Positions 26,097 to 36,576 of a stretch of 64,000 bases of DNA are shown here, one piece after another (position 1 is the first letter of the stretch; each line of letters starts with the position of its first letter). Source of the DNA: CAVPCZ01 sp963779225 (GTDB lineage: Bacteria > Bacteroidota > Ignavibacteria > UBA10030 > UBA6906); NCBI GenBank assembly GCA_963779225.1, contig CAVZWW010000003.1, forward strand, positions 3,689,815 through 3,753,814, in the 5' to 3' direction. Under the pieces are notes generated by a model. That model was not told the origin of the DNA. It worked only from the letters and a program-made list of their open reading frames with translations, and searched no databases. A program made the translations under genes and the position numbers.

Positions 26097-28339
26097 GTCG
26101 GTTCGGCGTCCGGGCCTTCTGGAGTTTGTTTAGGGTTGGGATCCGGCGCGGGTGGCGTCGGTTGCCTTCCCCTGCGCCCTTCTTCACGCGCTTCCTCCTT
26201 TGCGGACGCCGGCTTGTTTTCGACCGGCGCAGCTGTTGAATCAGCTGAAGGTACAACTGTTGGCGAATCACGGCCGGCCTGAACAGCCGTTGAATCAGCT
26301 GGAGGCGGAGTCAGTTTGGCCGCCTCAGCAGCTATTGAATCGGCCCTGGCTTTTTCCAGAGCCTGCCTGCGCACCGCCTGAACCTCTGCCACACGCGGTC
26401 GTACACGCACCGCGTACACCGATGACGGGAAGAGGACCACGAGTTGCTCGTACGCCGCGGCGGCGCTGTCAGGATTGTCAATGTTGTTTTCGTAGATCCA
26501 TCCGGCGGCATAGAGCGCGCGCGAAGCAACTGGTGAAGCCGGGTAGCGGCTGACGACAGCTTTGAATGTATCAATGGCGGCAAGATTCTCCCCCGCTTGC
26601 ATCAGTGTCACGCCGTCGCTGTAGGTGACCTCTGCGGGATCGTCGGATTTCGGGACGGGCGCGAGGCCCAGCAGCCGCCGTGCTTCATCCGCGAAGGGTG
26701 ATGAAGGGAACCGCCGCAGAATTTCGTGGTAGAGCGAGTCCGCGACACCCGGCGTACCGGTGGAATCTTCCGCTTCGATGCGCGCCAGGATGTAGAGCGC
26801 TCTCGGGGCCGGCCGGCTTTCGGGAAAGTCCGCCAGGAGGCGGCGGTACCACTTCCGGGCTGAATCGGGCAGGGCGAGGCCCGTGTAGAAAATCCCGGCA
26901 AGCTCGTCGATGTGACCCGCAAGACGGACATTGACGGTGTCCAGCGAAAGCGCGGCGGGTGCCGGGGGCGCCGCAGGCACCGGCACGCGCACAGCCGCAC
27001 TGTCAGATCTGGCGAGCCCGGTTGTATCAATGCTGGTGGTGTCCTTTACAGCAACGGTGGTGTCCTTCGCAACGGCGACGGTGTCCCGCTTCGTCAGGAG
27101 CACACGCCGGATGCTGTCCAGTTTCGTGATCTCCGCCCGGTGGCTCAGAAACCTGCCGAGAATATCCGATTGCCGGATCAATAAGGGTGCAACTTCCGCC
27201 TGAGGCGGGGCGGACCGTCCGCGATCGTAGAAGACCCGGGCCGAATCGTACTGGGAAAACTTCTTCTCGTAGATTTGTCCGAGAGCATACTGGGCGTTGG
27301 CTGCAGCGATCGAGCGGGAGTAGGCGGCCAGGCTATCGACATACCGGTATTGATCGATGGCATCCTCAAGCTCACCGCTATCACGATAGACGTTCCCGAT
27401 TTCGACGTCAATTTCTCCGAAGAACTCCCGGAAATTGATGTTGTCACGGAGATCGAAGAGCTCGTCATGTGCATCACCAAAATCGCCCTGTCGGGCCATC
27501 ATCCGTGCGGCACCGAACCGGCCGCGGAAATCACCGGTGTACACATTGCTCAGGTTCCCCGCTTTGCGGTAGGCCGATTCCGCTTCTTTGTAGTTCTGTT
27601 CCAGCTCATACATCTCCGCCACTTTGAAGAAGGCTTGCGACCGTTTCTCCGCCGTCTCCCCCAGATCTCCGGCCTGCATGAAATACTTGCCTGCCTGGGC
27701 ATAATTCTTCGCCTCGAGCTCGATCTCCCCCAGGACCATTGCCGCCCCGGCCACAAGACCATCTTCACCGGCTTTTCCCGCAAGGTCCACAACCTGCAGA
27801 GCTACCGTACTCGCGGACGTCCGGTCGTTCATCTTGAAATACGAAATCGCGAGCATCAGGCGCGCATCCGGTTCCAGATCGCTCGAGGCATATCCGTCCA
27901 TCAACTCCTTGAACTTCCTCTCGGCCTTCTGAAATTCGTTCTGATAGAAATACGACATGCCGACCATAAAAAGGGCGTCGTCCACCAGATTGGATTCAGG
28001 GTGGTATTGCAAAAGCTTGGAGCACTTTTCAATAACCGATGTGAACTTTGTGCGCGTACCCTGCTGGGGCGTGAAAATCACCATCAGATTCCGTCCCGTA
28101 TCCTTAAATTCCGGGAGTTGCCAGATTTCCGCCTCGGCCTCGTCAAAGACTCTTCTGGCGTTATAGTAGGTGTTGAAATACGCCGAAAATGTGTCCCAGA
28201 CGGAACAGGAGGCGAACAGGGCAACAAGGGTCGAAACAACGAGGTACTTCAGGGGAAAAGCGGCATTCCGCACGAGAGGGGCTCCGAATCGCACATCAAC
28301 TGAGATAACATACCGATATTCCCCCGAAAAGTCAATCAT
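26090..28339 (-). CDS. TPR lipoprotein, possibly PorW/SprE-like
   Basis: About 749 residues if ATG 28339 is used. The signal peptide and lipobox (LVVSTLVALFASC) suggest the true start is nearer GTG 28273, which has GGAG eight bases upstream. After the lipidated Cys comes WDTFSAYFNTYYNARRVFDE, then many tetratricopeptide repeats (for example DALFMVGMSYFYQNEFQKAE and AQYALGQIYEKKFSQYDSAR). A Thr/Ala linker and a Pro/Ala-rich tail complete it. A Cys followed by a YFN/YNAR segment and TPRs recalls PorW/SprE, a T9SS-associated lipoprotein, but BamD-like or other TPR lipoproteins are also possible. Confidence 0.8.
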   Translation of the reverse strand: MIDFSGEYRYVISVDVRFGAPLVRNAAFPLKYLVVSTLVALFASCSVWDTFSAYFNTYYNARRVFDEAEAEIWQLPEFKDTGRNLMVIFTPQQGTRTKFTSVIEKCSKLLQYHPESNLVDDALFMVGMSYFYQNEFQKAERKFKELMDGYASSDLEPDARLMLAISYFKMNDRTSASTVALQVVDLAGKAGEDGLVAGAAMVLGEIELEAKNYAQAGKYFMQAGDLGETAEKRSQAFFKVAEMYELEQNYKEAESAYRKAGNLSNVYTGDFRGRFGAARMMARQGDFGDAHDELFDLRDNINFREFFGEIDVEIGNVYRDSGELEDAIDQYRYVDSLAAYSRSIAAANAQYALGQIYEKKFSQYDSARVFYDRGRSAPPQAEVAPLLIRQSDILGRFLSHRAEITKLDSIRRVLLTKRDTVAVAKDTTVAVKDTTSIDTTGLARSDSAAVRVPVPAAPPAPAALSLDTVNVRLAGHIDELAGIFYTGLALPDSARKWYRRLLADFPESRPAPRALYILARIEAEDSTGTPGVADSLYHEILRRFPSSPFADEARRLLGLAPVPKSDDPAEVTYSDGVTLMQAGENLAAIDTFKAVVSRYPASPVASRALYAAGWIYENNIDNPDSAAAAYEQLVVLFPSSVYAVRVRPRVAEVQAVRRQALEKARADSIAAEAAKLTPPPADSTAVQAGRDSPTVVPSADSTAAPVENKPASAKEEAREEGRRGRQPTPPAPDPNPKQTPEGPDAEPTW

Positions 28340-28492
28340 TCCGCTTAAACCTTCGCCTCCCGCTGCGGTCTAAATGTATATCGCACCATCGATGCTGTCG
28401 GTACAGAGCAAACACGAGAAAGACGTCATACATTCACAATACCACTAATAGCGTTACACAAGCGTTGTCCCATCAAAAAGAGGAGGATCGAT

Positions 28493-29008
28493 ATGTTCAA
28501 GCAACTGGCGGTTGTATTCACGATTGCGGCTGCAGCGGTGTCGTTGTCGTTCGCGCAGCCCGGACTCGGACCAGGCCCCGGTACCGGCTGGAAAGGCGGC
28601 TCTGAGGGCCGCGGCATGCGGCAGGAGATGAAGGCAAAGCTGAACCTCACGGAACAGCAGGAGACCCAGATGCAGACGCTCCGGTTCGATCTGGAGAAGA
28701 AGCAGACCACACTGCAGTCAAAAATCAAGCTCCTGCGGATCGACATGAAGGAGCTGCTTGCGGGGGAGAATCCTGAAAAGAATGCCATCGCAAAGAAGAT
28801 GAAGGAAGTTTCCGACCTGCAGCTTCAGGAAAAGGTGAATGTGCTCGACCACATGTTCGCGGTCAAGGCGATCCTCACCCCCGAACAGCAGAAAATCTGG
28901 AAACAGCACATGAAACAGATGGGGCCGGAGATGAGAGGGAGAATGATGGGCCGGATGATGGAGCGCCGCATAGAGCGGGACATAGACCAGGACATCGAGC
29001 GGGAGTGA
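28493..29008 (+). CDS. Spy/CpxP-family periplasmic chaperone-like protein
   Basis: A 171-residue exported protein. The signal peptide MFKQLAVVFTIAAAAVSLSFA is followed by a Gly/Pro linker, then helices with the LTxxQ motif twice: KLNLTEQQETQMQTLRFDL and KAILTPEQQKIWKQHMKQM. A Met/Arg/Asp-rich tail (RGRMMGRMMERRIERD) could bind metal or unfolded protein. The family senses or protects against envelope stress. GAGGAGG lies 7 bases before ATG 28493. It is transcribed rightward alone, divergent from the TPR lipoprotein and convergent with the transglycosylase gene. Confidence 0.88.
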   Translation: MFKQLAVVFTIAAAAVSLSFAQPGLGPGPGTGWKGGSEGRGMRQEMKAKLNLTEQQETQMQTLRFDLEKKQTTLQSKIKLLRIDMKELLAGENPEKNAIAKKMKEVSDLQLQEKVNVLDHMFAVKAILTPEQQKIWKQHMKQMGPEMRGRMMGRMMERRIERDIDQDIERE

Positions 29009-29104
29009 AGCCGGAATAGAAACGAGTAGCGGACCCCCATGCCTGTCAGCCGGGCACGAACGAAGCCGGCGGACAGGCGGGGTGTTCCGGAATGTAAACC
29101 CCCG

Positions 29105-31354
29105 TTACCTGTCCTGCAGAATCCTCAGCTCCTGTCCCGCATAAATCCTGTTCCGCCCGAGATCGTTCCACTCCTTCAATTCTTCGGGTGTCACAGCATG
29201 AGCCTTCGCGATATCCCAGAGCGTATCGCCACGTTTCACAATATAGACGACGGTCTTCCCATCGCCGGTCTTCTTCGGGATCGGCGAACCCTGGGCCACC
29301 AGCAGCACATTCTCGGCGCCCTTGTGCACCAGCAGTGTTTGCCCCGCGTTGATGCGGGAGGACTTCAAATTGTTCCAGAGCCGGAGTTGTTCAATGGACA
29401 CTCCATGCTCCGTGGCGATCCCTTCGAGCGTATCACCTGATTTCACCAGGTAGCCGCTGCCGTTCTCCGAAGATGACTTTACACGGGAAGACGGGCGCTT
29501 GTTGAATTGCTTTTGCTTTTCCGCAAACGTGAGTCCCTGGACCTTCCGGAGTGATTGTACGGAGGCGTCGGGCACCCAGATATCCAGATCCTGTCCGGCA
29601 CGAATAGGCCTGCCGTATGCAATATCGTTCCAGTTGCGGATATCCGCGGCCCGGCAGTCATACCATTCTGCGATATGCCCGATGGTATCCCCTGTTTTCA
29701 CGGTGTACACCAGCCGCGTCATTCCCTTCTCTGTCTCCAGGGCCCTGCGTGAAGCCTGCGCAAGAGCACGGTCCATTCGCGAACGGTCGGTGCTTTTGCG
29801 GGTCACCTTCGAGCCTGAGCCTCCATCCGAGGTCGATGATGCGGCAACCAGGGCCTTATAGCGATCGACCCCACGGGGGACCGGGATCACGACCTGGCTG
29901 CCGACCGATAGCCTGTTTCCTGCTTTCCGGTTTGTTTCCTGCAAAACGCCGAGGCTGATACCATACCGGACTGCGATCCCGCCGAGGGTTTCCCCCTTGC
30001 GAACGGTATGCACGATCCAATCGCGTTTCTGGGTCTCGGGAACGGCGGCAAATTTTTCATTGAACCGGCCGGAGCGGCCGGGCGGGACACGCAGGCTGTA
30101 TTGCTTGAGACCCGGGGGGGTGCACCACTGGAGAAGTTCTGGATTCAACTCACGAATCGTCGTGACATCGGTAGCCGCACACTCGGCCAGAATGTCCAGG
30201 TCGGTACAATCGTTCACCGTGACGAAATCGAATTCCAGATGACGTTCCTCCGTAACATCGTCGAAGCCGTAGGCTGACGGATTCATGGCGATCAGGGTTG
30301 CCGCGATGTACCCCGGAACATAGTTACGTGTTTCCCGCGGGAGACGCCGCCGCATCTCCCAGAAATCAGTGGACCCGGTTCGCCGGATGGCGGAGTAGAC
30401 CCTCCCGGCTCCGCTGTTGTAACCCGCCAGCGCCAGGTACCAGTCGCCGAATTCATTGTGGAGATCCACCAGGTGCCGTGCCGCAGCGCGGCTCGCCTTC
30501 TCGAAATCCCGGCGTTCATCAAACCAGAACGTGGTGCGGAGTCCGTACAGCTGTCCGGTGCCCTTCATGAATTGCCACATCCCTACGGCACGGGCCCAGG
30601 ACCGGGCCAGGGGATTCACGCCGCTCTCCACCATGCAGAGGTAGGCCAGTTCTTCCGGCGCTCCCTCTTCGCGGAAGATTCTCTTGACGATGGGAAGATA
30701 TTGGCTCGCCCTGACCAGCCACACATCCATGTGCACACGCCCTTTGCCCTGGAAGAAGGATATGTGCCTTTCCACCAGGGAGTTCATCACCAGCGGAACG
30801 GTCGTCCCCTGTGCAATCGTGGTCTGTGGCCCGATCGCCATGCTGTCGGGAATATCCGCGACCTGGTTCAGTTTTTCCCGGAGGGCGAAGATGGAGGATT
30901 CCGGCGAGAGGCTGTCTATCAGGGCGATGTAGCGTTCATAGTCTTCAACAACCGCAGAGCTGAGATCGTTGAAGTCCCGGTTGTTTTCGATATTGGGGAG
31001 ATAGCTGAGCTGATCGAGGATGGAAATCGCCTCCTCGAACTGAACCACGGAACGCAGGGAATCGCCGGAAACAGCAGCCGCAGTTGCCGACAGATAGTGC
31101 TGGCGCGCCGTTTCAAGCATGTCGGTCACGAGCGAGTCATCGGGTACGCCGTAGTCTTCCGGGGGAGGAAGTGCAGCGATTGAGCTGTCAACGGTGGCCG
31201 GCCCGGGCGGCAGAGAATCAGGCAGGGCTTGGGCGACCGGCTGCGGGGACTCGTTTTCAGACGCTTCTTCCGAGGTACACCCGCCCCAGAAAAGCGCCCC
31301 GGCGGCAAGAAAAATGGATATACGGCTCAGATATGTCTCTAATACCTTAGTCAA
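29105..31354 (-). CDS. MltD-like lytic transglycosylase lipoprotein with LysM repeats
   Basis: About 749 residues. TTG 31354 is chosen (AGAGGAAG upstream, followed by a lipoprotein signal ISIFLAAGALFWGGC); a longer in-frame TTG lies at 31378. A helical region precedes the SLT domain with YLCMVESGVNPLARSWARAV (catalytic Glu near 240), GMWQFMKGTG, LALAGYNSGAGRV and RRLPRETRNYVPGYIAAT. Then come at least four LysM domains, for example TVRKGETLGGIAVRYGIS, TVKTGDTIGHIAEWYDC, LVKSGDTLEGIATEHG and IVKRGDTLWDIAKAHAV. It cleaves peptidoglycan glycan strands in the periplasm. A consensus promoter lies upstream. Confidence 0.93.
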   Translation of the reverse strand: MTKVLETYLSRISIFLAAGALFWGGCTSEEASENESPQPVAQALPDSLPPGPATVDSSIAALPPPEDYGVPDDSLVTDMLETARQHYLSATAAAVSGDSLRSVVQFEEAISILDQLSYLPNIENNRDFNDLSSAVVEDYERYIALIDSLSPESSIFALREKLNQVADIPDSMAIGPQTTIAQGTTVPLVMNSLVERHISFFQGKGRVHMDVWLVRASQYLPIVKRIFREEGAPEELAYLCMVESGVNPLARSWARAVGMWQFMKGTGQLYGLRTTFWFDERRDFEKASRAAARHLVDLHNEFGDWYLALAGYNSGAGRVYSAIRRTGSTDFWEMRRRLPRETRNYVPGYIAATLIAMNPSAYGFDDVTEERHLEFDFVTVNDCTDLDILAECAATDVTTIRELNPELLQWCTPPGLKQYSLRVPPGRSGRFNEKFAAVPETQKRDWIVHTVRKGETLGGIAVRYGISLGVLQETNRKAGNRLSVGSQVVIPVPRGVDRYKALVAASSTSDGGSGSKVTRKSTDRSRMDRALAQASRRALETEKGMTRLVYTVKTGDTIGHIAEWYDCRAADIRNWNDIAYGRPIRAGQDLDIWVPDASVQSLRKVQGLTFAEKQKQFNKRPSSRVKSSSENGSGYLVKSGDTLEGIATEHGVSIEQLRLWNNLKSSRINAGQTLLVHKGAENVLLVAQGSPIPKKTGDGKTVVYIVKRGDTLWDIAKAHAVTPEELKEWNDLGRNRIYAGQELRILQDR

Positions 31355-31511
31355 TCGGTACTTCCTCTCTTCGTGCAATAAAAGTCAGGCAGTAAGGCAC
31401 TGTGCCTCCTGCCACTCGCGCCGTGCGGCATCTATGGAACCCTGTCTCACCACTTTGGCAAAACGCCGGAAGTGGGCCACAGTTCTACTCTTGCAAAAAA
31501 ATATGATCACT

Positions 31512-31540
31512 ATTATACGTGAATACCGGGAGAGTGTCAA
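31512..31540 (-). promoter_or_regulatory. Perfect sigma70 consensus promoter for the transglycosylase
   Basis: Minus strand TTGACA (31535-31540), exactly 17 bases, TATAAT (31512-31517). Predicted start of transcription is near 31505, about 150 bases before the chosen start codon. Both hexamers match the classical consensus without mismatch. Confidence 0.75.
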
Positions 31541-31585
31541 GCAAAGGACGTGCCAGTGTGGAACAGAGCCTCAGGGGGCGAGGCA

Positions 31586-31662
31586 GTGCCACACCACCAG
31601 GGCTGGACGCAGATGGTGTGGCACAGCCCCAGCTGGGTGTTACACGGGAGGTGTGGCACAGT
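31586..31662. repeat. Inverted and direct copies of GGTGTGGCAC
   Basis: GTGCCACACCA at 31586-31596 pairs perfectly with TGGTGTGGCAC at 31614-31624. A third copy, GGTGTGGCACAG, is at 31650-31661, and a related TGTGCCGCAC follows at 31670-31679. The cluster lies between the carboxyltransferase stop and the mltD-type promoter. It may fold as a terminator-like stem or bind a regulator; no T tract follows. Confidence 0.6.
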
Positions 31663-31682
31663 TCCACCTGTGCCGCACGGCC

Positions 31683-33231
<1,549 letters not shown>

Positions 33232-33236
33232 GGTGT

Positions 33237-35478
33237 TTATCCCGGTCGCAGTCGTGCGAATTTGAGCATCAGATGTTTTCGTCCCACGCTGGCGAAATCC
33301 ACCACCGCGCGGGCATTGTCTCCGCGTCCGTCCACCGCAACAACGCGTCCCCTGCCGAACGTTTCATGCTCGACGTGCATCCCCACGCGCATGTGCACGG
33401 TGTCCTGTGATTCATCTTCATACGCCGGCATGGGATCGGCATGAAAACCTTCCGGTTCATGGGCCGGAGGTTTGCGCCGCGCGCGCGCAGGCTGCGCGGG
33501 TGCGGTGCCGGTTCGTCCCGCGGCATGAAACGCCGGACGCCGCCCCGCCGGTTTGCCGGCGGATCCGTTGAGGAACAGTGCATCGATCTCATCCAGAAAA
33601 CGGGACCGGATGCAATAGAGCATTTCACCCTGGTGGTAGCGGGTACGCGCGTGAGAAAGATACAACCTCTGCTTGGCCCTGGTCATTCCCACGTACATCA
33701 GCCGGCGTTCTTCTTCCACCTGCAGCCGGTCATCGGTGGCCAGAGATATCGGGAGCAGACCCTCTTCGAGACCGGTGATGAACACCACGGGGAACTCCAG
33801 TCCCTTCGCGGCGTGCAGGGTCATGAGCGTGACGGCATTACGCCCGAACTCCGCCATGTCTATCTCCGAGACCAGCGACACCTCCGACAGGAAATCCTCG
33901 AGGCGTGCATCGGTGCGGTGGTCGGTGAATTCCGTGAGGGCGGAAATAAGTTCGAGAATATTCTCCCGACGGGCGAGCGATTCCGGTGTATTCTCTTCCT
34001 TCAGCAGCTGGAGGATGCCGATTTCATCCACCAGCGCCCGCGCCAGCTCGCTCACCGAGACACTGCCCTTTCAAATCGAGGTATTTCGCAAGGAGCGCGG
34101 CGAAATCGCGCACCGCCCGGGCGATTCGATCCGAGAGCATCCCTGCCAGCTGGGGGGTAGGCAGCGCCTGGAACAGCGTCAGGTTCTGGGCGGAGGCCGC
34201 AGAACGTATGCGCTGGATCGTGGTCTGGCCGATCGACCGTGCGGGCACATTGAGGATGCGGAGCAGGCTCTCATCGTCGCGCGGGTTGGAGAGGAACCGG
34301 AGGTAGGCCAGAATATCCTTGATTTCTTTCCGTTTGTAGAACGCAACGCCCCCCACGATCACATACGGGATACCGCTCCGGCGCAGGGCATCTTCGAGTA
34401 CGCGCGACTGGGCGTTGGTCCGGTAGAGAACGGCAAAATCGCTCAACCCGAGTTTCCGCCGGCGGGTTTCCTCCTCGATGTGCTGAACGACGCGCCGCCC
34501 TTCTTCACGGTCGTCGTCGCACAGATCCACGGCGACGGGATCCCCGTCCGCGTTGCTCGTCCAGAGTTCTTTGGGGATCTGATCGACGTTGTGACGGATC
34601 AGTGAATCCGCCGCCCCCAGGATGGTTTTCGTGGAACGGTAATTCTGCTCCAGGCGGAAGACGCGGCAGTCCGGATAATCCTTCTCGAAATCCAGAATGT
34701 TCCGGATGTCGGCCCCGCGGAAAGCATAGATGCTCTGCGCATCGTCGCCCACGACACAGATGTTCTTGTTGCGTGCGGCCAGGATCTTTAACAGCCTGTA
34801 CTGCACCCGGTTGGTGTCCTGGTACTCATCCACCAGAATGTGCGTGAAACGTTGCTGGTACCGGGCCAGCACGTCGGGATGTTGTGTGAACAGGTCGAGC
34901 GGCTTCAGCAGCAGGTCATCAAAATCCATGGCGTTGAGCTGCAGGAGACGCCGGTTGTACTCCTCATAGATATCGCCCGTGCGGACCGCGGTGGTATCGC
35001 GGGCGGTACGCTTGTACTCGGCCGGCGGGATGAGCGAGTTCTTTGCCATGCTGATGCGCCCGCGGATGCCCGAGGGTGTGTACTGCTGCTGTGAGACGCT
35101 CAGATCGTTCATGATGCTCTTGATCAGTCCGAGCGAATCATCGGTGTCATATATGGAGAAGGTGCGCTGGTACCCGAGACGCTCGGCCTCGAAGCGGAGA
35201 ATGCGGGCGAAGATGGAGTGAAAGGTGCCCATCCAGAGCGCACGGCTTGCGGGGCCGATAAGCTCTGCAATGCGCGACTTCATTTCATCGGCGGCTTTGT
35301 TCGTGAACGTGAGCGCGAGGACGGCATCGGCACGGATGCCCTTCTGCAGGAGATAGGCGGCACGGAACGTCAGGACGCGCGTCTTGCCGCTGCCTGCGCC
35401 TGCCACGATCATCACGGGCCCGTCGGTGGCCGACACGGCGTCGCGCTGGACGGCGTTCAACTGTTCGAGAAACGACAT
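33237..35478 (-). pseudogene. UvrD/PcrA-type DNA helicase, one frameshift
   Basis: About 747 residues when repaired, normal for the family. Superfamily 1A motifs: MIVAGAGSGKTRVLTFRAAY (Walker A), LALTFTNKAADEMKSRI (Ia), ILVDEYQDTNRVQYRL (Walker B), VVGDDAQSIYAFRGADIRNI (III), FRLEQNYRSTKTIL (IV). After a shift near 34065 come VTLMTLHAAKGLEFPVVFIT (V), EEERRLMYVGMTRAKQRLYL (VI) and a C-terminal Tudor-like VEHETFGRGRVVAVDG. It unwinds DNA 3'-5' in repair and replication restart. The Asp/Glu/Gln helicase core is complete, so loss of function is doubtful and the shift may be a sequencing error. Confidence 0.93.
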
Positions 35479-35519
35479 GGAAGAAAATAACGAAAAGGGG
35501 GACGGAAGGCAACACGGGG

Positions 35520-36023
35520 TCAGATCATCAACGCGCCTTCAAGCTTGAGGAGGAACTCTTTTGTCTTGATGCCGCTCGAGTAGCCGACAAGAGAACCGTC
35601 CGCTCCCAGGACGCGGTGACAGGGCACGATGATCGGCACGGGGTTGGCGGCATTCGCGCGCCCCACCGCCTGGAAGCCCCGGCTTGTCCCGAGACGCTTG
35701 GCGAGTTGTTTGTAACTGATCGTCGTGCCGTAGGGGATTTTTGTCAGATCCTTCCAGACACGAACCTGGAAAGGTGTGCCCTTCATGTCCACGGCGAGCG
35801 TGAACTTGGCGAGCTTGCCGTTGAAGTAGCGCGTGAGCTGTTCGATCACTTCCTTGTTGCGCGATTTGTTGTCGACGACTTCGATGTCATCGAAATTCTC
35901 GCGCAGCCAGCGGAAGAAGTCGCGCTTGGTCTGCCGCGGTACGCTGACCTTGCATACGCCCTTGTCCGTGGAGGCGACGTAGATCAGCCCGATTTTTGAT
36001 TCGAATGATGTGCAGTAAACCAT
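35520..36023 (-). CDS. Methylated-DNA-protein-cysteine methyltransferase
   Basis: A 167-residue O6-alkylguanine repair protein. After an N-terminal domain (FESKIGLIYVASTDKGVCKV) the DNA-binding domain shows FQVRVWKDLTKIPYGTTISY, QLAKRLGTSRGFQAVGRANA and the acceptor Cys in VPIIVPCHRVLGADGSLVGY. Start ATG 36023 is inferred from homology; sequence upstream in frame is not family-like. It lies 41 bp downstream of the helicase start in the opposite sense of operon order and is separately transcribed. It restores guanine by irreversible transfer of the alkyl group to its Cys. Confidence 0.93.
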   Translation of the reverse strand: MVYCTSFESKIGLIYVASTDKGVCKVSVPRQTKRDFFRWLRENFDDIEVVDNKSRNKEVIEQLTRYFNGKLAKFTLAVDMKGTPFQVRVWKDLTKIPYGTTISYKQLAKRLGTSRGFQAVGRANAANPVPIIVPCHRVLGADGSLVGYSSGIKTKEFLLKLEGALMI

Positions 36024-36576
36024 CGGATGTGCGCTCGGCCCCGTGAGAAATGACGCTGGGATGTTCCCCGTAGCGTACCGCGAGGAGGGGTGGATGGGAT
36101 AATACAGAAATGGATTTTGAAACGCAAGACCTTCCGGCGCTAAAAAAGTCCCGGCGGGAGGACCGAAGTCCGTGAATACGCGCGACGTGCACGGCATGGG
36201 ACCGCTGTATCACACGGAGGTGCTTCGCACTGTGATCCGACATCTGCCATGCGAAGAGTGCCCGCGATATCCTGAAACCCAACCCCCTGAATATTCATAG
36301 CTTCACCGGCCACCCTTCGAGCGATGCCTCAAGGCCCTGCCCCTGGTCGAGCGACAGGCCTGAACGGTTGCTTTCCCGCTCCTTGACGTTGTGCCCACAC
36401 TCAGGGCACGCCCTGTTGCGACTGAAAGCATCGAGATCCTGCTGTCACAAAGCAATTGGTGCAACGGCCGGGCCGCGATAGCACGACGTGCCGGTCATCC
36501 GGCTCACGGAGCGACGAGGATGTTGTACGTCTGCCCGAATATCCATATCTTGTCCGGAAACTGGTTCACGCCGCTT
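36024..36576 (-). other. 553-bp spacer with a short zinc-ribbon-like relic
   Basis: No intact gene. On the minus strand 36444-36295 is open without a start codon and reads DAFSRNRACPECGHNVKERE, then RSGLSLDQGQGLEASLEG and a TGA. The CPECG knuckle suggests the tail of a transposase or other zinc-ribbon protein, but too little is left to identify it. The rest upstream of the regulator gene shows nothing I can name. Confidence 0.3.

Noticed and set aside
27275..28303. 342-codon plus-strand open frame opposite the TPR lipoprotein
   Set aside because: Antisense shadow; no recognisable motif and no ribosome site.
35887..36282. 131-codon minus-strand frame upstream of the methyltransferase
   Set aside because: Overlaps the N-terminus of the methyltransferase in another frame and has biased composition only.
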